DNA of 11,521 nucleotides from JACQFK01 sp964604905 (GTDB lineage Bacteria > Planctomycetota > MHYJ01 > JACPRB01), in assembly GCA_964604905.1 (NCBI GenBank), contig CAZSCC010000731.1:1-11521 (forward strand), given 5' to 3'. Position 1 is the first letter of the stretch. Every line of letters starts with the position of its first letter. This document shows positions 1-4,944 of this stretch, in pieces. The position numbers and the translations under genes are program-made. The notes under the pieces were generated by a model. It saw only the letters and a program-made list of their open reading frames with translations, had not been told where the DNA came from and did not search any database.

Positions 1-72
1 GGGGGGGAGGGCAAAAAGGGAAAGGCCAAGGACAGGGGCGGGCGGGGGGGGAAGGGTAACGGGAAGAGTTAG
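1..72 (+). CDS. C-terminal tail of a Lys/Gly-rich protein (partial, 5' end outside window)
   Basis: Frame 1 is open from the window edge to a TAG at 70-72. It gives 23 residues made almost only of Gly, Lys, Arg and Asp/Glu, ending in GNGKS. The stop lies 25 nt before the next start on the same strand. The composition resembles the charged KKKGKGKGKEEDDD tail of the protein ending at 1750, so this may be the end of a related protein and an upstream member of the same transcription unit. With so few residues no function can be given, and a chance open frame in G-rich DNA is possible. Confidence 0.4.
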   Translation, partial: GGEGKKGKAKDRGGRGGKGNGKS

Positions 73-97
73 GGCGGAGAAAGTCGGGGGAATTGTG

Positions 98-1186
98 ATG
101 AATAGACTGATCGTATCGACGGCTGCCTTCGTGATCCTGGCCTCCGCGCCCCTCTGGGCGCAGAAGGGCGGGGGCGGGTTCGGCGGGGGCGGCGTGAAGG
201 GCGGCAACGGAAATCCGGGCGGCCCCAACGTTCCCGGCGGCTTGCCCGGCCTTCCGAACGACAAGTTGTATTCGAAGGAAGGGTGCGTCTGGGTGGAGCC
301 CTGCGCCAGGGCCAAGGAGGCGGCCAGGGCGGACGATCGGATGTTCCTGGTGTACGTCTACGAGGAAAAGGGGAACGGGACCGTCCTGGCCAACGATTTC
401 TATCTCCTCGACGTGATCCAGCTCTCGAAGACCACGTGGGTCTTCACGAAGTTGATCTACTCCAAGGAGAACGCCGACGTCCGCAGGCTGGCCGTCAAGA
501 AGCCCGGAACGGTCCTGGGCCTCGACCGGCACGGCAACGAGTGGAGACGCCTGGAGAACCTCTCGACGATCGAACTCAAGGGGCTCCTCGCGTCGGTGCC
601 CGACCAGATCAGGAAGTTCCTCGACAAGGTCCAGTCGGACTTCGCGAGGGCCGAGGCGCTGGCGAAGACGGACCTGGACAAGGCCGGGAGGCTCTTCGCC
701 GAGATCGCGCGTCTCCCCCGCAAGGGCTACAAGGAGATTGAGGAGGCGGTCGCCCGGGTCCAGGAGATCTCCGAACGGCAGTTCAAGTCGGCGGACCTGG
801 CCTTCTCGGCGGACGATGCCGGGCAGGGGGCTGCGATCCTCAGGCAGATGGCGGCGGACTACAAGGGCCTTCCTCAGGGGATGGAGGCCGAACTCCGGCT
901 TGCGGAGATCGACGTGCGGAAGGGGGTCCTCGCGACGGCGATCCAGCGCGCGAAGGCCGCGCTCCGCCTGGAGGGGCAGGAGGGGTTCGCTCCGGCGGTG
1001 GATCACGCGGAGAGGCTGCTGGAGAAGATCGCGGCGCTGGGCGAGGATCGGATCGCCGCCGCGCGGAAGCTCGGCGCGTCGGGCGACCGCCCGAAGGCCG
1101 CCGCCCTGCTCCGCCAGATCGCCCTCGATTTTGCGGGGACGGAGGCGGCCCGGAAGGCGGCGGAGGCCGCCCGATCGTTCGAATAG
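98..1186 (+). CDS. Secreted protein with thioredoxin-like domain and C-terminal helical (TPR-like) repeats
   Basis: A 362-residue protein. ATG at 98 is preferred to the adjacent GTG at 95 because the GGGGG tract at 86-90 then has a better spacing. Residues 1-22 are a signal peptide ending in APLWAQ. Residues 24-54 are a Gly/Pro/Asn-rich linker. Residues about 60-170 look like a thioredoxin fold: a hydrophobic strand (DDRMFLVYVYEE) and a KKPGTVLGLDRHGNEW stretch resembling the cis-Pro loop and following strand of TlpA-like proteins. The only cysteines nearby are in a GCVWVEPC arrangement (CX5C), not CXXC, so redox activity is doubtful. Residues about 170-362 are Ala/Glu/Arg-rich amphipathic helices of tetratricopeptide type. 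It probably acts outside the cytoplasm in protein-protein contacts. It sits 21 nt before the next gene, apparently in an operon. The fold assignment is by eye and the function is unknown. Confidence 0.75.
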   Translation: MNRLIVSTAAFVILASAPLWAQKGGGGFGGGGVKGGNGNPGGPNVPGGLPGLPNDKLYSKEGCVWVEPCARAKEAARADDRMFLVYVYEEKGNGTVLANDFYLLDVIQLSKTTWVFTKLIYSKENADVRRLAVKKPGTVLGLDRHGNEWRRLENLSTIELKGLLASVPDQIRKFLDKVQSDFARAEALAKTDLDKAGRLFAEIARLPRKGYKEIEEAVARVQEISERQFKSADLAFSADDAGQGAAILRQMAADYKGLPQGMEAELRLAEIDVRKGVLATAIQRAKAALRLEGQEGFAPAVDHAERLLEKIAALGEDRIAAARKLGASGDRPKAAALLRQIALDFAGTEAARKAAEAARSFE

Positions 1187-1207
1187 GTGGGTGAAGAGGA
1201 GGCGAAG

Positions 1208-1750
1208 ATGGCGATCAAGACGGTCCTGATGGTCGCGGCGCTCTCTCTGGCGGCGAGCGGCGCGTACGCCCAGGACAAGCCGAAGCCCGGGAAGCCGCAG
1301 GACGTGGACCCGGTCCTCAAGGAAGTGGACCGGCGGATGAAGGCGCAGGGGGACGATCTGCTGCGGGCGGTCGAGAAGTTGCTCGACGAGCGGCTCGGCA
1401 AGGCGCCGAAGGCGGAAGAGAAGGAGAAGAAGAAGGAGATGGCCGGGAAGAAGGAGGAGGGCGCGTCGGTGCTCCAGGAGGTCGACCGGCGCCTCAAGGC
1501 CCAACGTGAGGAGATCCTCCGCGGCGTCGAGAAGTTGCTGGACGCCCGCCTGGGGAAGGGCGCGAGGCCGGCCGAACGGAAGGGGAACGAGGGATACGGC
1601 CGCGGTCCGGGCTCCCTGCCGCCGGGGCCGGCGATGCAGCGGGGTCATCTTCCGCCGGGCCTCGCCAAGCGGTTCGGTCCGGGGCGGAATCCCAAACCGG
1701 AGGCGAAGAAGAAGGGGAAGGGTAAAGGGAAGGAAGAAGACGACGATTAG
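1208..1750 (+). CDS. Small secreted, highly charged protein with an internal duplication
   Basis: A 180-residue protein. ATG at 1208 is chosen over an upstream in-frame GTG at 1187 because AGGAGG lies at 1197-1202, 5 nt before it, and because a clean signal peptide (residues 1-21, ending SGAYA before QD) then begins the protein. The mature part holds two copies of a 30-residue helical unit (residues 36-65 and 88-117, 22 of 30 identical), each with the pattern VLxEVDRRxKAQ...LLDxRLGK. A Glu/Lys-rich linker joins them. The C-terminal third is Gly/Pro-rich, with two LPPG motifs (one as LPPGLAKRFGPG), and ends in a Lys/Gly then Glu/Asp tail. The LPPGLAKR type of motif is seen in small periplasmic proteins of unknown role. 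The units may form paired helices or a coiled coil. I do not recognise the family. Confidence 0.75.
   Translation: MAIKTVLMVAALSLAASGAYAQDKPKPGKPQDVDPVLKEVDRRMKAQGDDLLRAVEKLLDERLGKAPKAEEKEKKKEMAGKKEEGASVLQEVDRRLKAQREEILRGVEKLLDARLGKGARPAERKGNEGYGRGPGSLPPGPAMQRGHLPPGLAKRFGPGRNPKPEAKKKGKGKGKEEDDD
1313..1558 (+). repeat. Two-copy intragenic repeat (90-bp units, 156-bp period)
   Basis: Positions 1313-1402 and 1469-1558 encode 30-residue units that match at 22 positions. The DNA differs mostly at third codon positions and conservative changes (Met/Leu, Asp/Glu, Leu/Ile). This indicates an old duplication kept by selection at the protein level. Confidence 0.75.
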
Positions 1751-1768
1751 AGTCGGGGGAAGTGGCCG

Positions 1769-2125
1769 ATGAGATTCATCGCCGTCGCGCTGCTGGGCGG
1801 TCTGCTGGCGGGCTGCATCGTGAAGGGGGGCCCGCACGGTCTTGGGGGAAAGCCTCCCGGCCATGGAGGCGTCCCGCCGGGGCACGGGGGCGCTCCGCCC
1901 GGCCGCGGGGGAGGGATCGGCCACGCCCACGGGATCGGCTGCGGTCACTTGTTCCACGGGGGGTTCTGGGTGCCCGCGGTGGAGATCCGCCTGCCCTCGG
2001 TCCACCTCTGCGTCGTGGGATGCCCCCACTACTTCACCGGCGGGAAGTGGTTCGCTCTGGAGGGCCACCTGCACGCGCCGGGGTGCGGCCACTTTCTCAG
2101 GGGGGGGCTCTGGGTCTGCGACTGA
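1769..2125 (+). CDS. Gly/His-rich lipoprotein with three GCxH...GGxW repeats
   Basis: A 118-residue protein whose ATG follows the previous stop by 18 nt, with a weak purine-rich GGGGGAAG upstream. A lipobox LAGC ends at Cys16. Residues 28-48 are three 7-residue repeats of the PPGHGG type. Residues 52-118 hold three copies of a Cys-His-Trp unit: GCGHLFHGGFW (57-67), GCPHYFTGGKW (84-94) and GCGHFLRGGLW (105-115). In each, the Cys is preceded 3-6 residues earlier by a His (54, 79, 100/102). Such repeated Cys/His positions could bind metal, and the aromatic GGxW part could form short beta hairpins. Similar repeated GCGH...GGxW proteins occur as uncharacterised lipoproteins in environmental genomes, as far as I recall. 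It is probably the last gene of the cluster starting before position 1. The function is unknown and metal binding is inference. Confidence 0.75.
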   Translation: MRFIAVALLGGLLAGCIVKGGPHGLGGKPPGHGGVPPGHGGAPPGRGGGIGHAHGIGCGHLFHGGFWVPAVEIRLPSVHLCVVGCPHYFTGGKWFALEGHLHAPGCGHFLRGGLWVCD

Positions 2126-2138
2126 GCTCGCCCAAAAC

Positions 2139-2171
2139 TGTTAGCGAAATCGCGGCGCGATTTCGCTAACA
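2139..2171. terminator. Perfect 15-bp inverted repeat with 3-nt loop, possible terminator
   Basis: TGTTAGCGAAATCGC at 2139-2153 and its exact reverse complement at 2157-2171 flank GGC. It begins 13 nt after the lipoprotein stop, where a terminator would be expected. On the plus strand it is followed by AAAGG, not T. On the minus strand the stem is followed almost at once by GTTTTG, so an intrinsic terminator would work better for minus-strand transcription. A protein-binding site or an element end is also possible. Confidence 0.4.
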
Positions 2172-2195
2172 AAGGACCTCCTGTCGACGTCACGT

Positions 2196-2399
2196 TCAGG
2201 TCAGCCCGGCAAACGAAGATCGACTCGCCTCGGTTGCGGGGGGGGGCAGCCCATCGCACTGGAGAGGCGTCACGTCCCGGCGTTGGACCAGGTAGGTGCC
2301 CACCGCGATCAGCGGCCCGTAACAGAGCGCCACGGCGAGCTCGAAGCGTTGCGCCGCCAACTCGCCGCGCAGCCGTGAAAAACGGATACTGTCCCCGAT
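2196..2399 (-). pseudogene. Remnant resembling a UbiA/MenA-type prenyltransferase
   Basis: A minus-strand frame is open between stops at 2400-2402 and 2196-2198 and has no start codon. Its first part (about 2268-2375) reads GELAAQRFELAVALCYGPLIAVGTYLVQ when joined in two pieces, GELAAQRFELAV then ALCYGPLIAVGTYLVQ. The pattern GELAV-aliphatic-GPLxxxGTYxVQ is typical of the middle of UbiA-superfamily prenyltransferases such as the menaquinone enzyme MenA. The remaining roughly 250 residues, with the Asp-rich prenyl-diphosphate motifs, are absent. After VQRR the reading becomes unlike the family and passes a G9 tract at 2238-2246, where a frameshift may have occurred. It lies head-to-head with the methyltransferase that starts at 2438. 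Identification rests on one short stretch read by eye. Confidence 0.4.
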
Positions 2400-2437
2400 T
2401 CAAGCGGCGACATGTTCGCAATAAGGAGTTTCCGGCG

Positions 2438-3208
2438 ATGACCACGACGAGAAGCGACCAGGGTCGCCTGTCACTGATTTTCGAGCGCCAGTGGCTCCAC
2501 GGCGCCGGACTCGTCGTCCTGCTCGCCGGCTGCGCGTGGGCTGCCTCGTCGAGCGCGTTGCAACGCGGCCAGAGGTGGGGCCTTTCGTCGCTCGACTGGT
2601 ATTGGATCGCGATCGGGACGGCCGTGCTCCATCAGGTCTACGTCTGGCTTTGCTGGCGCACCGAGTTGCATGGCGGGCTGCCGACGCGCTTGATCGGCGC
2701 ATGGGCGTTCCCCTTGTATGCAGCCGGCTTCAGCCTCATTGGCATCGTCCGCGTCTTGACGGTGTTCGTGCTGGCCTATTCGAACCAGGACACTGTCGCC
2801 GCCGAGTTGCTCGCGCTCAAGATTGCCGCGGTCGGCGCGCTCGTGCCGGCGCTCTACCTGTTCTACTCGGTCAAGCGCTATTTTACGTTCCGGCGGGCCT
2901 TCGGCGCCGACCATTTCGACCCGGCCGTCCGCACGCTGCCTATCGTCCGAGCGGGGATCTTCCGCTTCACGTCCAACGGCATGTACGTGTTCGGCTTCCT
3001 GCTGCTGTGGGTTCCGGCCTTGTGGTGGGCGTCGGCGGGGGGCCTGGTCGTGGCGTTGTTCAACCACCTTTACATCTGGGTGCATTATTACGCCACCGAA
3101 CTCCCGGACATCAAACGAATCTACGGCACGGTTCAAATCACCCCCATTTCGGGTTGCAGCGTCCAGACTGATACGGTTCCGTCCGGCGACGGCGGCGAGA
3201 AGACGTGA
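2438..3208 (+). CDS. Integral membrane methyltransferase-like protein (PEMT/ICMT superfamily)
   Basis: A 256-residue protein. ATG at 2438 follows AAGGAG (2423-2428) by 9 nt. The open frame continues upstream but without coding character. There are five or six membrane segments: about 20-40, 52-74, 86-113, 122-144 and 180-214. The C-terminal core reads RAGIFRFTSNGMYVFGFLLLW in part, then FNHLYIWVHYYATELPDIKRIYG (residues 171-230, described in pieces). The layout of RxGIxR, a hydrophobic pair of helices, then a His/Tyr-rich loop with TExPDxxxIYG is what I associate with bacterial PEMT/PEM2-type and isoprenylcysteine methyltransferase-like proteins. These use S-adenosylmethionine and a conserved C-terminal Glu region. 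The lipid or prenyl substrate is unknown. Residues 231-256 after IYG are hydrophilic and probably not part of the fold. It lies beside broken genes on both sides, so its present position may be due to rearrangement. Confidence 0.6.
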   Translation: MTTTRSDQGRLSLIFERQWLHGAGLVVLLAGCAWAASSSALQRGQRWGLSSLDWYWIAIGTAVLHQVYVWLCWRTELHGGLPTRLIGAWAFPLYAAGFSLIGIVRVLTVFVLAYSNQDTVAAELLALKIAAVGALVPALYLFYSVKRYFTFRRAFGADHFDPAVRTLPIVRAGIFRFTSNGMYVFGFLLLWVPALWWASAGGLVVALFNHLYIWVHYYATELPDIKRIYGTVQITPISGCSVQTDTVPSGDGGEKT

Positions 3209-3332
3209 GGATGCGCGCGCGGTCAGTTGAGCAGAGGGCTGGACGGATAGGGTCCTCGCTTTTCCCGGGGGACCCCGCGGATTCCTCCGCGGATCAACCT
3301 GCTCCGCGGGCGCCGCTCGAGGGGGAATGTGC

Positions 3333-3348
3333 TGGCACGCCTCTTGCG
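3333..3348 (+). promoter_or_regulatory. Candidate sigma-54 (-24/-12) promoter
   Basis: TGGCACG (3333-3339), four bases, then TTGCG (3344-3348) agrees with the RpoN consensus TGGCACG-N4-TTGCW except for the last base. Initiation would fall near 3360. No clear gene follows. The transcript would run through the hairpin stack at 3485-3598 and be antisense to the gpmA remnant. The site overlaps an open frame with Leu/Arg-rich codons, so a chance match is possible. Confidence 0.35.
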
Positions 3349-3484
3349 GGTCCTTCGGTGCCGGGTCGCGGGAGTGCTCGGATGGGCGGTCGAAAACGGG
3401 TGCGTCGAGGTTCTGGATCCTCGCCCTGATCCCGCCCGGACGCCTGACGTCAACCGACCCTCCCCCTCGCTGGTGACGTGATGC

Positions 3485-3598
3485 CCTCCGCTGGCCGGTC
3501 GGTGGTCCGACGAGCGAATCGGACAGTGGTCCGGCCCCCAGCGGAGGTTCGGGCGGCCCCTGGAGAGTCTCCAGGGGTTCGCTTCGTTTTAAAGCGAA
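3485..3598. repeat. Stack of three consecutive inverted repeats
   Basis: First element: CCTCCGCTGG (3485-3494) pairs exactly with CCAGCGGAGG (3538-3547). Inside it GGCCGG/CCGGCC and, nested, GTCCGA (3505-3510)/TCGGAC (3519-3524) can pair. Second: CCCCTGGAGA (3557-3566) and TCTCCAGGGG (3568-3577) are perfect complements separated by one base. Third: TTCGCTT (3578-3584) and AAGCGAA (3592-3598) flank CGTTTTA. The three follow each other with almost no gap and lie 36 nt from the 3' end of the gpmA remnant. They could be a structured RNA, a recombination site or piled-up terminators. Confidence 0.6.
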
Positions 3599-3633
3599 TG
3601 GCGGCAAATCGGCCGGTCCCTTCGCTGAAATTC

Positions 3634-3885
3634 CTATTTGCCGACGTAGCGGCGCGCCTTCGCGGGCTTGAGGTCGTCGGACAGCTTATAGAGGATGGGC
3701 GCTCCCGTCGGCAACTCGAGGTCGACGATATCCTTGTCCGAGATCCCCTCGATGTGCTTGATCAGTTCGCGCAGCGAATTGCCGTGCGCGGCCACGATGA
3801 CCCGCTTTTCCTCGTGGAGGGCCGGGGCGATCTGCTCGTGCCAGTAGGGGAGGGCGCGGGCGATGGTGTCTTTGAGCGACTCGGT
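3634..3885 (-). pseudogene. gpmA: 2,3-bisphosphoglycerate-dependent phosphoglycerate mutase, C-terminal fragment
   Basis: The minus strand from 3885 to a TAG at 3634-3636 encodes 83 residues that match the end of GpmA closely: TESLKDTIARALPYW, then AAHGNSLRELIKHIEGISDKD, then LELPTGAPILYKL, then DDLKPAKARRYVGK. AAHGNSLR contains the second catalytic His of the family. Full-length GpmA is about 230-250 residues. The N-terminal two thirds, including the phosphorylated His of the RHGxSxWN motif, are missing, and an in-frame TAG (3886-3888) precedes TESL directly. The fragment cannot be active. The retained part has no internal frameshift, so truncation looks recent, or the break is an assembly joint. 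Glycolysis would need an intact copy elsewhere. Confidence 0.85.
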
Positions 3886-3908
3886 CTACGGAGCTGATCG
3901 GGTGTCGG

Positions 3909-3945
3909 TTCCCAGTTCCCGCCCCTTAGGCCGGGAACTCGGGAA
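3909..3945. repeat. Hairpin: AGTTCCCG/CGGGAACT with outer TTCCC/GGGAA arms
   Basis: AGTTCCCG (3914-3921) pairs with CGGGAACT (3932-3939). TTCCC (3909-3913) pairs with GGGAA (3941-3945) across a single bulged C at 3940, giving 13 base pairs around a 10-nt loop. It lies 24 nt from the break in gpmA, so it may mark the end of whatever inserted there. No T tract follows on either strand. Confidence 0.5.
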
Positions 3946-4067
3946 TCGGGGTTCGACGGGGGGATCCGAGAGTGCGCTGGAAGTCGGTCGTCACGGCGTC
4001 GAGCCGCCCCTCGTTTACCGTGACGGAGGCGCCATCAAGAAAGGTGCTCACGCTCATATGGCGCCAT

Positions 4068-4091
4068 GAGTACTCCGGTGAGTACTCTTTT
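4068..4091 (+). terminator. Paired GAGTACTC palindromes plus TTTT, possible terminator or operator
   Basis: GAGTACTC at 4068-4075 and 4080-4087, each itself a palindrome, are separated by CGGT and followed by TTTT. As RNA this is an 8-bp stem with a tetraloop and a short U tail on the plus strand. Because each half is self-complementary, it could equally be a double binding site for a dimeric regulator. The stem is only half G/C and the T tract is short, so termination would be weak. Confidence 0.35.
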
Positions 4092-4227
4092 CCGTCTTTC
4101 TTGGTCCTGATCGGCCCAGAATCGTCGCAGAGTGTCCGATCGTAAAACGGCGCTAACAGTCATTGGGAGGCAGTTCTGGGGCAATTCGACCTGTCGCGTC
4201 GCACTTCGTCCGGCTCTTCTTTTTAGA

Positions 4228-4273
4228 TCTCATAATCCCTTGGTTCCCGGTTCGAGTCCGGGCGGGCCCACCA
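4228..4273 (+). repeat. 3' half of a CAT-anticodon tRNA gene (Met or Ile2 type), left putative att site
   Basis: The anticodon loop CTCATAA (4229-4235), the 3' anticodon strand TCCCT (4236-4240), a 5-nt variable loop, the T stem CCCGG/CCGGG (4246-4250/4258-4262) with loop TTCGAGT, the acceptor strand CGGGCCC (4263-4269), discriminator A and encoded CCA (4271-4273) are all canonical. The 5' half is missing: the bases before the loop cannot form the anticodon stem, and no GGGCCCG lies upstream. A complete gene would need about 30 more bases. It is a displaced 3' fragment, as left by integration with crossover in the anticodon loop. Confidence 0.85.
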
Positions 4274-4333
4274 AATTTCTTTGGCACCAAGGGCTTGCAG
4301 TGAATCGGCGTGATTTGTCGCAACCAGGGGACT

Positions 4334-4353
4334 CTTGTACGACCCTTGTACGA
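4334..4353 (+). repeat. Tandem CTTGTACGA repeats, candidate recombinase arm sites
   Basis: CTTGTACGA occurs at 4334-4342 and 4345-4353, an 11-bp period, about 60 bp inside the left tRNA fragment. A third TTGTACGA lies at 10933-10940, about 140 bp inside the right fragment and in the same orientation. Short direct repeats at this distance from the core are typical of arm-type binding sites of tyrosine recombinases. Without an integrase in the window this stays inference. Confidence 0.45.
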
Positions 4354-4461
4354 TTTTCCGGTCTCATCAGGCCAAATGTTAGGTCGCGCATATTGCTTGG
4401 GCGACCGAAAGAGTCGCGGCAGACTCGTGTGCGCGTCGGCCCCCCCCCCGGGAGGGGCCTC

Positions 4462-4490
4462 TTGCTGATCCTGCCAGGCGGTGTTAGACT
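4462..4490 (+). promoter_or_regulatory. Candidate sigma-70-type promoter of the efflux gene set, giving a leaderless start
   Basis: TTGCTG (4462-4467) and TAGACT (4485-4490) are separated by 17 bp. The ATG at 4498 begins only 7 nt after the -10 hexamer, so transcription would start at or next to the start codon and the message would be leaderless. No ribosome-binding site is visible, which agrees. Just upstream are a C10 tract (4440-4449) and a GGCCCC/GGGGCC stem (4438-4459). The hexamers match the consensus at 3/6 and 4/6, so the call is moderate. Confidence 0.4.
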
Positions 4491-4497
4491 CTTCCCG

Positions 4498-4854
4498 ATG
4501 CTCAAGAGCTTGGCCTGGGTTTGTGCGCTGGCCTTGGTCCTTTCAACCTCAGTGCCCGCCGGCACCGAGCTGCCCGAGGCCGTCGCCGATCATGGCCACC
4601 ACCCCGGACTCGGCCATCCCGCGGAGGGCGAGGGCAACCATGAGCACGGCGATGCCGACGACCATCACGAAACCCCGAACAGCCCTTGCCATCATCATGA
4701 CACGCACACGTGCTGTACACAGAGTACCGCCTTTGCGCTCGTGAACAGTCCCGCCGGTCTGGACTTGGGGATCTCTTTCCGGATCCTCGTCCCCAAGATT
4801 CAACCCTACGCTCCACTCTCCGTCGTCGATCTCCTGCACGTCCCGGTCGTGTAG
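4498..4854 (+). CDS. Small secreted His/Cys-rich protein, putative periplasmic metal binder
   Basis: A 118-residue protein. The frame is open further upstream through the tRNA fragment, but ATG at 4498 begins a clear signal peptide (MLKSLAWVCALALVLSTSVPA, cleavage near residue 21-22) and sits right after a promoter-like -10. Residues 32-70 contain 12 His together with Asp and Glu. They end in CHHHDTHTCC (64-73), a cluster of three Cys and four His suited to binding Cu, Zn or similar ions. The last 40 residues are mostly hydrophobic and unrecognised. Small His-rich secreted proteins are common beside heavy-metal RND operons. This one lies 90 bp before the adaptor gene and may deliver or buffer the metal in the periplasm. 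That role is inference, and it is not CusF by sequence. Confidence 0.7.
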   Translation: MLKSLAWVCALALVLSTSVPAGTELPEAVADHGHHPGLGHPAEGEGNHEHGDADDHHETPNSPCHHHDTHTCCTQSTAFALVNSPAGLDLGISFRILVPKIQPYAPLSVVDLLHVPVV

Positions 4855-4944
4855 CCCGCCTTCGTAGGGGATAGTGTCGGCGGATTTCCGTCTGCCCTCA
4901 CATTCCGCACTTTTCCAAATTCTCCTTTCGACGACAGGTGAGGA

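Larger units (their letters stand above)
3209..3633. other. 425-bp stretch without a secure gene; hairpin-rich
   Basis: No open frame here carries a recognisable domain. A 50-codon plus-strand frame, GTG at 3329 to TGA at 3479-3481, has plausible codon use (…GWAVENGCVEVLD…) but no start signal or homology I know, so I do not call it. A 7-bp stem (3275-3292, CCGCGGA/TCCGCGG with a TTCC loop) lies just after the methyltransferase gene. A sigma-54-like site at 3333-3348 and a hairpin stack at 3485-3598 are listed separately. Confidence 0.5.
3886..4227. other. 342-bp junction stretch between gpmA remnant and tRNA fragment, no supported gene
   Basis: It holds a long hairpin (3909-3945), an inverted repeat GGCGCCAT (4028-4035)/ATGGCGCC (4058-4065), and a pair of GAGTACTC palindromes (4068-4087). 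A 43-codon minus-strand frame (4057 to 3926, starting MSVSTFLDGASVTV) has coding-like codons but no recognised homology, and is not called. No 5' half of a tRNA precedes the fragment at 4228. Positions 4092-4227 show nothing else I can name. Confidence 0.5.

Noticed and set aside
2139..2171. Integron attC site, because of the GTTAGC and GCTAAC arms
   Set aside because: The arms are in the reverse order of attC (RYYYAAC first, GTTRRRY last), GTTAGCG does not fit GTTRRRY, and there is no second inner pair of boxes or unpaired bases.
2377..2397. Minus-strand GGGGACAGTATCCGTTTTT motif as a REP/RAYT-type element
   Set aside because: It recalls dispersed motifs seen near RAYT transposases, but there is only one clear copy, no palindromic REP structure and no transposase in the window.
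3329..3481. 50-codon plus-strand frame ending PSPSLVT
   Set aside because: Coding-like composition only. It has a GTG start without a ribosome-binding site, overlaps the sigma-54-like site, and resembles no family I know.
2471..3607. Long minus-strand frame of 378 codons across the methyltransferase region
   Set aside because: It is Arg/Pro/Gln-rich without any domain, spans a gene boundary and hairpins, and mirrors the GC bias of the well-supported plus-strand membrane protein.
3478..3897. Plus-strand frame of 139 codons over the gpmA remnant
   Set aside because: It is the antisense shadow of the clearly recognisable minus-strand gpmA fragment.
3926..4057. 43-codon minus-strand frame starting MSVSTFLDGASVTV
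   Set aside because: Codon use looks plausible, but it has no recognised homology, no well-placed ribosome-binding site, and it runs into a hairpin. It may be a remnant.
4228..4273. Complete functional tRNA gene
   Set aside because: The T arm, acceptor 3' strand and CCA are present, but there is no D arm, no 5' anticodon strand and no matching GGGCCCG upstream.
4132..4497. N-terminal extension of the His-rich protein through the tRNA fragment
   Set aside because: The extra 122 codons translate the tRNA fragment and the C10 tract. The signal peptide at ATG 4498 fixes the real start.
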